Source of the DNA: Betaproteobacteria bacterium | GTDB lineage: Bacteria; Pseudomonadota; Gammaproteobacteria; Burkholderiales; Thiobacillaceae | Direction of reading: 5' to 3' | Assembly: GCA_020049245.1 (NCBI GenBank) | Contig: JAIFLB010000158.1 | Location: forward strand, 1-6,493 | DNA: 6,493 nt | Part shown: positions 1 to 5,921 of the stretch, in pieces | Layout: each line of letters begins with the position of its first letter | How positions within the stretch are numbered: position 1 is the stretch's first letter | Translations under genes and position numbers: made by a program | The notes under the pieces: model-generated | Seen by the model: only the letters and a program-made list of their open reading frames with translations | Databases searched by the model: none | What the model was told of the DNA's origin: nothing

Positions 1-701
1 AGCCAGTTGGCGGCGGTCAGATAATCCTTGGGCACACCGCCCAGGCCTTCCTTGTAGATCAACCCCAAATTACCTTGTGCTTCGGTATTGCCCGCTTCGG
101 CGGCTTGCGTGAACCACTTCACCGCCTCGGCATAATCGGCTTTAACACCTTGCCCGTAGGCATATTTGATGCCCATGTTGTTTTGCGCCGCCACATCGCC
201 CAATTCCGCCGCTTTTTGCGTCCAGAACGCTGCCAGTTCGAGGCTGACCGGCACGCCGATGCCCTTCTCATGCATCAGCGCCAGCTGTGATTGCGCCGCC
301 GCCAGATTGAGTTCCGCCGCACTGGTCATCAGTGTGGCGGCGCGTTCAGCATCGGGCGCGATGCCCTGGCCTTTGAGCAACAGCAGGCCCAGGTTGTAGA
401 GGCTTGTCGGCTCCTTTTGCTCGGCGGCGCGCTCGTACCATTTGACCGCTTCGCCAATGTCCTTGCCGACACCAAAACCCTGCTCGAACAGCCAGCCCAT
501 CTTGGTCTGCGCTGACGCATCGCCGGCATTTGCCGCCATCTGGTAATAGCTCAGCGCCAGCTGCACAGCCTGCATCGGGTCAGAAATCAGCTGCGTCGGC
601 AGGATCGGAAGATTCGGCAGGATTGGTGGAACGACCGGGCCGGATGCCAGCAACGGCGTGCTGTACAAAGCAATAACGAAAGAGAGGGCTCGCAGTTTCA
701 T
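1..701 (-). CDS. Exported Sel1-repeat (SLR/TPR-like) protein, C-terminus beyond window
   Basis: The visible N-terminal 233 residues open with a signal peptide (MKLRALSFVIALYSTPLLA, probable cut near residues 19-20), so the protein is exported, probably to the periplasm. A Pro-rich linker follows (about 22-36). From about residue 44 onward there are consecutive 36-residue Sel1-like helical repeats, recognisable by the recurring pattern AAxxGxxxAQxxMGxLYxxGxGVxxDxxxAxxWxxxAA; examples are around 57-92, 93-128, 129-164, 165-200 and 201 onward. The start at 701 is supported by an AGGAAG Shine-Dalgarno about 7 nt upstream and by the intact signal peptide it gives. The reading frame is still open at position 1, so length and further repeats are unknown. 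Sel1 repeats are protein-protein interaction scaffolds and the family gives no specific function. The gene is divergent from ilvE. The family call is firm; the role is unknown. Confidence 0.88.
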   Translation of the reverse strand, partial: MKLRALSFVIALYSTPLLASGPVVPPILPNLPILPTQLISDPMQAVQLALSYYQMAANAGDASAQTKMGWLFEQGFGVGKDIGEAVKWYERAAEQKEPTSLYNLGLLLLKGQGIAPDAERAATLMTSAAELNLAAAQSQLALMHEKGIGVPVSLELAAFWTQKAAELGDVAAQNNMGIKYAYGQGVKADYAEAVKWFTQAAEAGNTEAQGNLGLIYKEGLGGVPKDYLTAANW

Positions 702-755
702 GGCGCTTCCTTTAAACAATTGGCGTCGGATTTTATGGCCTGGCGTGGCTTCAAC

Positions 756-784
756 AATATAGTCGACCAACCGGAGCCAACCAA
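756..784 (-). promoter_or_regulatory. Candidate sigma-70 promoter for the Sel1-repeat gene
   Basis: Read on the minus strand there is a -35-like TTGGTT (779-784), a 17-nt spacer and a -10-like TATATT (756-761). It would start transcription near 749, giving a leader of about 48 nt before the ATG at 701. The spacing is ideal and the hexamers are 4/6 and 5/6 matches. This is an inference from consensus only. Confidence 0.4.
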
Positions 785-832
785 CCACAACCTGCATGCA
801 TTGTCGGCTCACCGGGAATCTGGACGCTGCGC

Positions 833-838
833 TAAAAT
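833..838 (+). promoter_or_regulatory. Candidate -10 element of the ilvE operon promoter
   Basis: TAAAAT lies about 40 bp before the ilvE start and would place a transcript start near 845, with a leader of about 30 nt. No convincing -35 hexamer lies 16-18 bp upstream, so either the promoter is activator-dependent or this is not the true -10. The ribosome binding site follows as GGAG at 863-866, 8 nt before the ATG. Confidence 0.3.
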
Positions 839-874
839 GAGCGCCCTTTTTCAGCGCTTTCCGGAGTTTTCAAC

Positions 875-1795
875 ATGTCCATGGCCGACCGCGACGGTGT
901 CATCTGGTACGACGGCAAAATGGTGCCCTGGCGCGAAGCCACCACCCATGTCCTGACCCATACCCTGCATTACGGCATGGGCGTCTTTGAAGGTGTGCGC
1001 GCCTACGAGACCGCCGCTGGTCCGTCGATTTTTCGTCTGCAAGACCACACCGACCGTCTGTTCCGTTCCGCCCATATCCTCGGCATGAAGATGCCGTATG
1101 ACAAGGACACGCTGAACGAAGCGCAGAAAGCCGTGGTGCGCGACAACAACCTGAAGTCCGGTTATCTGCGTCCAATGGCGTTCTACGGCGCCGAAGCAAT
1201 GGGTATTTCGGCCAAGACGCTATCGGTGCACGTCATCGTCGCAGCCTGGCCGTGGGGCGCCTACCTGGGCAAGGAAGCGCTGGAGCACGGCATTCGCGTC
1301 AAGACCTCGTCGTTCAGCCGGCATCACGTCAACATCACGATGTGCAAGGCCAAGGCCAACGGCAATTACATGAACTCGATCATGGCGCATCGTGAAGCCG
1401 AAATGGATGGCTACCAGGAAGCCCTGCTGCTTGATGTCGATGGCTTTGTGGCCGAAGGCTCAGGCGAAAACGTGTTCATCGTGCGTAACGGCAAGCTGTA
1501 CACGCCGGATTTGACCAGTGCGCTGGAAGGCATCACGCGTGACACCATCGTCCGTCTGGCCGGCGAACTCGGTATTCCGGTGATCGAGAAACGCATTACC
1601 CGCGATGAAGTCTATTGCGCCGACGAAGCCTTCTTCACCGGCACCGCGGCGGAAGTCACCCCGATCCGCGAACTCGACAATCGCGCCATCGGCAACGGTG
1701 ATCGCGGTCCGATCACGACCCAATTGCAGGCGCTGTATTTTGATTGTGTGCAGGGCAAATCCGAAGCCCACGCCAGCTGGCTGGCACACGTCTGA
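875..1795 (+). CDS. ilvE: Branched-chain amino acid aminotransferase (class IV, PLP-dependent)
   Basis: Catalyses the reversible last step of leucine, isoleucine and valine synthesis, moving the amino group from glutamate to branched 2-oxo acids in the cytoplasm with pyridoxal phosphate. The 306-residue length is normal for the family. Fold-type IV landmarks appear in order: LHYGMGVFEGVRAYE (31-45), FRLQDHTDRLFRSA (53-66), YLRP (97-100), the PLP-binding lysine K160 within KANGNY (aligned by eye to E. coli Lys159), the EGSGEN motif (194-199) whose Glu contacts the cofactor, GITRDTI (219-225) and FTGTAAEVTPI (254-264). The ATG at 875 has GGAG 8 nt upstream; a second ATG at 881 lacks good spacing. 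It is the first gene of a tight operon: the next gene begins 10 nt after its stop and uses a Shine-Dalgarno that overlaps the stop codon. Confidence 0.97.
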   Translation: MSMADRDGVIWYDGKMVPWREATTHVLTHTLHYGMGVFEGVRAYETAAGPSIFRLQDHTDRLFRSAHILGMKMPYDKDTLNEAQKAVVRDNNLKSGYLRPMAFYGAEAMGISAKTLSVHVIVAAWPWGAYLGKEALEHGIRVKTSSFSRHHVNITMCKAKANGNYMNSIMAHREAEMDGYQEALLLDVDGFVAEGSGENVFIVRNGKLYTPDLTSALEGITRDTIVRLAGELGIPVIEKRITRDEVYCADEAFFTGTAAEVTPIRELDNRAIGNGDRGPITTQLQALYFDCVQGKSEAHASWLAHV

Positions 1796-1805
1796 GGAAG
1801 CCAGC

Positions 1806-2015
1806 ATGACTGCCGAAACCACCCATACGCAGCGCGTCGTCGAAGTCACCCAAGCTGATCTGCCATTGCATTGCCCGTTGCCAGCGGACAGCATGTGGTG
1901 CGGCCATCCGCGCGTTTTTCTGCCAATCGAGGAAAAAGGCGAAGCGCTGTGCCCTTACTGCGGCACGCTGTATAAATTGAGCGGCTGGACTGGCCAGTCT
2001 GGCCATCATCACTAA
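1806..2015 (+). CDS. Small zinc-finger protein, zf-CHCC family (NDUFS6-like domain)
   Basis: A 69-residue protein with a predicted zinc ligand set C32-x-H34 ... C49-x2-C52 inside WCGHPRVFLP and ALCPYCGTLYKL, the signature of the zf-CHCC domain (Pfam PF10276), which also forms the zinc domain of the complex I accessory subunit NDUFS6. An extra Cys (C23) lies upstream, and the protein ends in three natural histidines. There is no signal peptide, so it is cytoplasmic. The start at 1806 is preceded by GAGGAAG (1794-1800), which overlaps the ilvE stop codon and suggests translational coupling. The frame is open further upstream inside ilvE, but that longer version would need almost complete overlap with a conserved gene. 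Such genes are often found beside ilvE in betaproteobacteria (from memory). The biological role is not established; the domain assignment is confident. Confidence 0.88.
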   Translation: MTAETTHTQRVVEVTQADLPLHCPLPADSMWCGHPRVFLPIEEKGEALCPYCGTLYKLSGWTGQSGHHH

Positions 2016-2023
2016 TCCTTTGC

Positions 2024-2029
2024 AAGGAG
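2024..2029 (+). promoter_or_regulatory. Ribosome binding site fixing a TTG start
   Basis: AAGGAG sits 7 nt before the TTG at 2037. No in-frame ATG or GTG nearby would keep the signal peptide intact, so this strong site decides the unusual start codon of the DUF302 gene. Confidence 0.8.
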
Positions 2030-2036
2030 CACTCCG

Positions 2037-2546
2037 TTGAAAGCAGCCCTTCTGTTCATCCTGTCCGCATTCAGCGCATCGGTTCTGGCCCAAGGGCAGC
2101 CGCAGCCCACTCCGGAGCAGATGCAACAAGCCGTGCTCAAGCAGGCGCAAGTCATGTCAGTGATGTTCGATCTGCGTAAAAGCAAGCTCGGCTTTGAAGA
2201 AACCATCAGCACGATCAAGAGCAGCGCGGAAAAACGTGGCTGGAAAGTCGGCGCGGTACAGGACATGCAAGCCAGGATGCGCGAAGCCGGCGCCAAGGAT
2301 GCCAAACGCATGAAGGTGATCGAACTGTGTCCTGCCGGCGCCAATGAGAAAGTTGCAAAAGCAGCGGGCGGCAAGGCTCCGCCCCTGCCCTGTCGTGCCA
2401 CCGTGTTCGACGGCAAGGATGGCAAGCTGTACGTGATGCGGATGAATCTGACCAACCTGGCGAAGACGCTGCCTGGTGATTTGGCCAAGGCCATGGCCGA
2501 AGTGGGCGCGGAAGAAGAAGCCCTGTACAAGTCAATTCTGGAATAG
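2037..2546 (+). CDS. Secreted DUF302-family protein
   Basis: A 169-residue protein with a clear signal peptide (MKAALLFILSAFSASVLA, cut after residue 18), so the mature protein is periplasmic. A Gln/Pro-rich segment follows, then a DUF302-like domain (about 48-150). This has the family's opening SKLGFEETISTIKSSAEKRG, the central ELCPA with a conserved Cys, and the LPCRATVFD strand with the second conserved Cys followed by YVMRMN. The two cysteines might form a disulfide or bind a ligand; the biochemical function is unknown. Translation starts at TTG with a strong AAGGAG site, and the signal peptide is complete only from there. It is the third gene of the ilvE cluster, 21 nt after the zinc-finger gene, and ends at a strong terminator. 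The family call rests on motif resemblance recalled from memory. Confidence 0.8.
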   Translation: MKAALLFILSAFSASVLAQGQPQPTPEQMQQAVLKQAQVMSVMFDLRKSKLGFEETISTIKSSAEKRGWKVGAVQDMQARMREAGAKDAKRMKVIELCPAGANEKVAKAAGGKAPPLPCRATVFDGKDGKLYVMRMNLTNLAKTLPGDLAKAMAEVGAEEEALYKSILE

Positions 2547-2577
2547 ACGGTGTACAAGCCGCTCATCGCGGCATTCC

Positions 2578-2615
2578 AAAAAAACGCCGGCTGGGCAATC
2601 CCAGCCGGCGTTTTT
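2578..2615. terminator. Bidirectional rho-independent terminator
   Basis: A perfect 11-bp GC-rich stem pairs CGCCGGCTGGG (2585-2595) with CCCAGCCGGCG (2600-2610) across a CAAT loop. It is flanked by seven A before (2578-2584) and five T after (2611-2615), so it has a U-tract on either strand. It lies between the stops of the convergent DUF302 gene (2546) and hemN (2635) and can end both transcripts. Confidence 0.95.
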
Positions 2616-2634
2616 GTTATCGCGCTTGTCTCGT

Positions 2635-4008
2635 TCAAGCTGTGCGTGAATAGCGTGGTTGCTGGCCTTCCGCCGCTTCTTTCAGATACGCATCAAAGCC
2701 CATCGCGATATTGCGCAGGAACAGGCTGCCAAGTTGCGTCACAACAATCCGACCGGGTTCCAGGCGCACCAGTCCGTCGGCTTCCAGGGCGGGCAATTCG
2801 GCCAGGCCATCGGCGAACTTCTGCTCGAAATCAATCCCCCACTCGGCGCCAAACGCCTGCGTATCGATTTCCATGTCGCACATGATGCGGGTGATCAATT
2901 CGCGTCGCAGCTGATCTTCATGCGTCAGGCGCAAGCCGCGTTCCACCGGCAGATGGCCGGCCGCGACGCGTTCCTGATATGACTTCAGATTCTTGTCGTT
3001 CTGCATATAGACATCACGCGTCTGGCTGATGCTCGACACGCCAAAAGCATAGATATCGCAGTTCTTGTGCGTGGTGTAGCCCTGGAAATTGCGCCACAAG
3101 GTCTTGTTCTGCTGCGCTTTCACCATCTCGTCATCCGGCTTGGCGTAATGGTCCATGCCGACGTTCTGATAGCCGGCGGCGCCGAGGCGATCGTGGATCA
3201 GTTGCTGTAAATCTAGCCGTGCGGTAAAGCTGGGCAGATCGGGTTCGTTGATCAGCTTCTGATGCTTCTTCATCCAGGGCACATGCGCGTAGGCAAAGAT
3301 CGCGAATCGATCCGGCGCCCACTCCAGCACGCGATCTAACGTATGCGCGAAACTGGTGGTGTTCTGATGCGGCAGGCCGACGATCAGATCCATGTTGATG
3401 CTGGCAAAGCCGAGTTCGCGCGCCCAGCGATAGACCTGTTCGATCATCGCTTCAGGTTGCACGCGATTCACCGCTTTCTGCACCTGATCGTTGAGATCCT
3501 GCACGCCAAGCGACAAACGATTGAAGCCGGATTCGCGCAACGCGACCAGATGGTCACGGGTGAGTTCACGAGGATCAGCTTCGCAGCCCATTTCGATATC
3601 CGGCGCCAGCGTAAAACGGGAACGCATCATCGTCACCAGGCGGCGAATATCGTCCGGCTTGAGATAGGTCGGTGTGCCGCCGCCCAGGTGCAACTGCCGC
3701 ACCAGGCGAGTCGGATCAGTCATTTTTGCCACCCGATCCATTTCCATCTCAAGAAACTGCAAATAAATCTCGGCCTTGCTGTATTCGTTGGTCGCCACCA
3801 TGTTGCAACCGCAGTAGTAACAAAGCGTGTCGCAGAACGGAATATGGGCGTAAAGGGAAATGCCGCGCGCCGGATCTTGCGAAGCCTGGAGTTCATGAAT
3901 CCAGTCGGCTTCACTGAAATCGGTATGGAAGTAAGGCGCGGTTGGGTAAGAGGTATAGCGTGGCCCCGGCTTGCTGTACTTCTCGAGAAGTGCGGTGAAT
4001 TGAGACAT
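2635..4008 (-). CDS. hemN: Oxygen-independent coproporphyrinogen III oxidase (radical SAM)
   Basis: Decarboxylates two propionates of coproporphyrinogen III to give protoporphyrinogen IX in haem synthesis without oxygen, using a [4Fe-4S] cluster and S-adenosylmethionine, in the cytoplasm. The 457 residues match true HemN in length and order: N-terminal GPRYTSYPTAPYF (15-27), absent from HemW-type paralogues; cluster ligands C59, C63, C66 and C68 in the HemN pattern CX3CX2CXC; SAM-binding GGGTP (109-113); CEADPRE (142-148); LSLGVQD (165-171); NMDLIVGLPHQ (205-215); and the C-terminal HemN domain with RNIAMGFDAYL (432-442) ending YSRTA. The ATG at 4008 gives the expected N-terminus but has only a weak Shine-Dalgarno, so translation may be modest. 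It is monocistronic within the window. An FNR/ANR-like box lies about 70 bp upstream, consistent with low-oxygen control. Confidence 0.96.
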   Translation of the reverse strand: MSQFTALLEKYSKPGPRYTSYPTAPYFHTDFSEADWIHELQASQDPARGISLYAHIPFCDTLCYYCGCNMVATNEYSKAEIYLQFLEMEMDRVAKMTDPTRLVRQLHLGGGTPTYLKPDDIRRLVTMMRSRFTLAPDIEMGCEADPRELTRDHLVALRESGFNRLSLGVQDLNDQVQKAVNRVQPEAMIEQVYRWARELGFASINMDLIVGLPHQNTTSFAHTLDRVLEWAPDRFAIFAYAHVPWMKKHQKLINEPDLPSFTARLDLQQLIHDRLGAAGYQNVGMDHYAKPDDEMVKAQQNKTLWRNFQGYTTHKNCDIYAFGVSSISQTRDVYMQNDKNLKSYQERVAAGHLPVERGLRLTHEDQLRRELITRIMCDMEIDTQAFGAEWGIDFEQKFADGLAELPALEADGLVRLEPGRIVVTQLGSLFLRNIAMGFDAYLKEAAEGQQPRYSRTA

Positions 4009-4034
4009 GGGGGTGCTCGATCAGGTGTTGCCGG

Positions 4035-4064
4035 ATTGTAGGCGGGGCAGGAAAAAACGGGCAA
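4035..4064 (-). promoter_or_regulatory. Candidate sigma-70 promoter of hemN
   Basis: On the minus strand, TTGCCC (4059-4064) and TACAAT (4035-4040) are separated by 18 nt. Transcription would begin near 4028 and leave a leader of about 20 nt before the ATG. The -10 is a 5/6 match and the -35 a 4/6 match. Confidence 0.45.
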
Positions 4065-4073
4065 GAATGCAAC

Positions 4074-4087
4074 CTGACATGGATCAA
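4074..4087. promoter_or_regulatory. FNR/ANR-like binding box
   Basis: CTGACATGGATCAA resembles the FNR/ANR/DNR consensus TTGAT-N4-ATCAA. One half-site (ATCAA) is perfect and the other is degenerate (CTGAC, 3/5). Placement upstream of an anaerobic haem gene makes regulation plausible. It is centred about 52 bp upstream of the predicted hemN start, between the classical -41.5 and -61.5 positions, so its action on hemN would be atypical. Confidence 0.45.
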
Positions 4088-4308
4088 GTCCGGGCCTTCA
4101 CAGCCTTTTTATTTTTTCAGACCAGTACATTTCAACCCCTTAAATTTTCAACATAAATGATGAAAAACTGACTGAGTTGGTATATCTTTCGTTATATAGA
4201 TTTTGGTCTCTGCCGCGTTATCACTGACTCGGCAAGGATTCTCGGGTCGAGGTACATTTATTGCTAGTATCTAGACATCGAGGCAGGGCCTCCCAACTAA
4301 CCTCCCTG

Positions 4309-4329
4309 ACCGCCGCAATGGCGGTTTTT
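4309..4329 (+). terminator. Intrinsic terminator 1 of a tandem pair
   Basis: A six-pair stem, ACCGCC (4309-4314) with GGCGGT (4320-4325), encloses a GCAAT loop, and the T-run spans 4325-4329. No protein gene ends upstream on this strand; the nearest genes are the convergent and divergent ones about 300 bp or more away. Confidence 0.7.
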
Positions 4330-4331
4330 CA

Positions 4332-4364
4332 AGCGGCATCGGTTTCCGATGCCGCTCTTTTTTT
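4332..4364 (+). terminator. Intrinsic terminator 2 of a tandem pair (strong)
   Basis: A perfect 11-bp stem, AGCGGCATCGG (4332-4342) with CCGATGCCGCT (4346-4356), has a TTT loop and is followed by C and seven T (4358-4364). It starts two bases after the first terminator ends, so rightward transcripts reaching here should stop almost completely. The phosphomannomutase gene begins 85 nt further on and therefore probably has its own promoter. Confidence 0.85.
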
Positions 4365-4419
4365 ATGGGTACGGTTCGCAAGCGGTTTTTCCAGGATGCG
4401 CCTTCACCCCAGTTAAGCA

Positions 4420-4425
4420 GATAAT
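4420..4425 (+). promoter_or_regulatory. Possible -10 element for the phosphomannomutase gene
   Basis: GATAAT matches TATAAT at five of six positions and lies 24 nt before the GTG start, downstream of both terminators. The -35 region is poor. The call rests on position and on the need for a promoter after the terminators. Confidence 0.25.
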
Positions 4426-4438
4426 TCCTTCTCTACAC

Positions 4439-4445
4439 GGAGAAG
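4439..4445 (+). promoter_or_regulatory. Ribosome binding site fixing a GTG start
   Basis: GGAGAAG, with GGAG ending 7 nt before the GTG at 4450, supports that start. The resulting N-terminus (LPAEIFKAYDIRG) matches the normal beginning of the enzyme family. Confidence 0.7.
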
Positions 4446-4449
4446 CCAA

Positions 4450-5826
4450 GTGCACGCCCTACCCGCCGAAATTTTCAAGGCGTATGACATACGCGGCATT
4501 GTCGGCAAAACGCTCACCCCGAAAATCGTTGAACTGATCGGCCACGCACTCGGCTCGGAAGCACGCACGCGCCGGCAGACCGACATCGTGATCGGCCGCG
4601 ATGGCCGCCATTCCGGAGCAGAACTTGCCGTCGCCCTCGCGCGCGGTATTCAGCGCAGCGGCATCAATGTGATCGATCTGGGCCAGGTCGCGACACCGAT
4701 GACTTACTTCGCGGCATATCACCTGGGCTGCCAGTCAGCCGCGATGGTGACCGGCTCACACAACCCGCCCGATTACAACGGCATCAAGATGGTGCTGGCC
4801 GGTGAAACCTTGTTTGGCGACAGCATTCAACGCCTGCGCCTGCGCATCGAGAATCACGACTTCAGCCACGGCAACGGCGGCTATCTTCAACATGACATTG
4901 CCGAGGCCTATCTTCAGCGCATCGCCAGCCAGATCAAACTGGCGCGGTCGCTGCACATCGCGATTGATGCCGGCAACGGTATCGCCGGCGCATTCGCGCC
5001 AGCACTGTTTCGTGCACTGGGTTGCACGGTGGATGAACTGTATTGCGATGTCGATGGCGATTTCCCGCATCACCACCCCGACCCCTCAGTTCCCGCCAAC
5101 CTGGCGGATTTGATCGCGCATTTAAAAACCGGCAAGGCTGAAATTGGCCTGGCATTTGATGGTGATGGTGACCGACTCGGCGTAGTAACAAAAGCGGGGC
5201 AGATTATTTTCCCGGACCGCCAGCTCATGCTGTTCGCCGACGACGTGCTATCGCGCAATCCAGGTGCAACGATCATTTATGACGTCAAATCGACCCGAAA
5301 TTTGGACAAGTGGATCTCTGACCGGGGCGGCAAACCCTTGCTGTGGAAAAGTGGCCATTCACTCATGAAAGCCAAGATGGCGGAAACTGGTGCACTTCTG
5401 GCTGGCGAATTGAGTGGCCACATCTTCTTCAAGGAACGCTGGTACGGTTTCGACGACGGTCTTTATGCCGGTGCCAGACTGCTCGAATATTTATCCCACC
5501 AGGCAGACATCGATGCTTGCCTGAATAATTTGCCGGATTCGGTTTGCACGCCTGAAATCAAGATCGAGATGCAGGAGGACGAAGCGCACCGATTTGTCGC
5601 AAAACTGAGGGAGACCGCTCTTTTCGAGGGCGCAAACCGGGTCATCGATATTGACGGACTGCGCATTGAATATCCCGATGGTTTTGGCCTGGTACGTGCC
5701 TCGAACACCACCCCGACAGTCATTTTCCGTTTTGAAGCAGACAGTCCCGAAGCCATGGCCCGAATACAAGCTGCAATCGGAGCGGTAGTTTCGGCCGCAG
5801 TGCCAGGCGTTACCTTTACGTTTTGA
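4450..5826 (+). CDS. algC: Phosphomannomutase/phosphoglucomutase, AlgC type
   Basis: Interconverts hexose 6- and 1-phosphates (mannose and glucose) in the cytoplasm, feeding GDP-mannose and other nucleotide sugars to exopolysaccharide and lipopolysaccharide. The 458 residues contain all four alpha-D-phosphohexomutase domains: IFKAYDIRG (8-16); the phosphoserine loop TGSHNPPDYNG (101-111) with active S103; the metal-binding loop DGDGDR (237-242) with D237, D239 and D241; the sugar-specificity loop GELSGH (319-324) followed by FFKERWYGFDDG; and the phosphate-binding loop RASNTTP (417-423). The last two resemble Pseudomonas AlgC closely, which favours dual mannose/glucose specificity over GlmM or Pgm. 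The start is GTG with GGAGAAG upstream. No clear terminator follows the stop, so some read-through toward the PEP-CTERM-like gene is possible. The symbol denotes type and does not imply alginate synthesis. Confidence 0.93.
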   Translation: MHALPAEIFKAYDIRGIVGKTLTPKIVELIGHALGSEARTRRQTDIVIGRDGRHSGAELAVALARGIQRSGINVIDLGQVATPMTYFAAYHLGCQSAAMVTGSHNPPDYNGIKMVLAGETLFGDSIQRLRLRIENHDFSHGNGGYLQHDIAEAYLQRIASQIKLARSLHIAIDAGNGIAGAFAPALFRALGCTVDELYCDVDGDFPHHHPDPSVPANLADLIAHLKTGKAEIGLAFDGDGDRLGVVTKAGQIIFPDRQLMLFADDVLSRNPGATIIYDVKSTRNLDKWISDRGGKPLLWKSGHSLMKAKMAETGALLAGELSGHIFFKERWYGFDDGLYAGARLLEYLSHQADIDACLNNLPDSVCTPEIKIEMQEDEAHRFVAKLRETALFEGANRVIDIDGLRIEYPDGFGLVRASNTTPTVIFRFEADSPEAMARIQAAIGAVVSAAVPGVTFTF

Positions 5827-5921
5827 TTGCTTGCCGGCCTGGCTCAACGCTAGGTGAACTCAACTCAGGACAGGAGTGGGAGAAATATTTCATTTTTGTG
5901 TCGAAATTTCTTACAATCCCC

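Larger units (their letters stand above)
4200..4364 (+). ncRNA. Candidate small RNA or structured leader ending in tandem terminators
   Basis: This stretch has no credible reading frame but ends in two intrinsic terminators. Upstream, 4110-4205 is AT-rich with -10-like TATATC (4181-4186) and TATATA (4193-4198), although no good -35 pairs with them. Within the segment, 4205-4214 can pair with 4282-4290 (nine pairs, one bulge, one G-U). The same left arm can instead form a local hairpin (4211-4215 with 4230-4234), and the right arm can form GAGGC/GCCTC (4280-4284 with 4288-4292). Two C-rich motifs, CCTCCC and CCTCCCT, lie in 4289-4308 just before the first terminator and resemble the anti-Shine-Dalgarno motifs of trans-acting small RNAs. 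I recognise no known RNA family. The alternative is an attenuated 5' leader of the downstream phosphomannomutase gene. The transcript start is a guess. Confidence 0.35.

Noticed and set aside
829..851. Terminator-like hairpin GCGCT/AGCGC followed by CCTTTTT before ilvE
   Set aside because: The stem is only five pairs and overlaps the likely -10 element, so it would not be in the transcript. No leader peptide rich in branched-chain codons is visible to support classical ilv attenuation.
1605..1805. N-terminal extension of the zinc-finger gene back into ilvE
   Set aside because: The frame is open, but the extension is Ser/Pro/Arg-rich shadow sequence of ilvE, and the ATG at 1806 has a strong ribosome site.
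2012..2638. A 208-codon open frame on the minus strand opposite the DUF302 gene
   Set aside because: It lies fully antisense to a gene with a signal peptide and family motifs, crosses the terminator, and its translation shows no recognisable domain. It is a shadow frame of GC-rich coding DNA.
2550..2885. A plus-strand frame starting GTG after the DUF302 stop
   Set aside because: It runs through the bidirectional terminator and then antisense into hemN; there is no ribosome site and no domain.
3343..4041. A 232-codon open frame on the plus strand opposite hemN
   Set aside because: It is antisense to a clearly conserved radical SAM gene; its protein is His/Arg-rich and low in recognisable structure.
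4093..4117. GGC/GCC followed by a T-rich run as a possible terminator
   Set aside because: The stem is three pairs only, and no gene ends nearby on the plus strand.
4349..4537. Plus-strand frame starting ATG-like at 4349 overlapping the phosphomannomutase start
   Set aside because: It begins inside the second terminator and overlaps the conserved enzyme in another frame, with no ribosome site.
5827..5921. Search for a terminator after the phosphomannomutase gene
   Set aside because: Short self-complementary stretches exist around GCCGGCCTGGC, but none has an adequate stem with a T-run, so no terminator is called.
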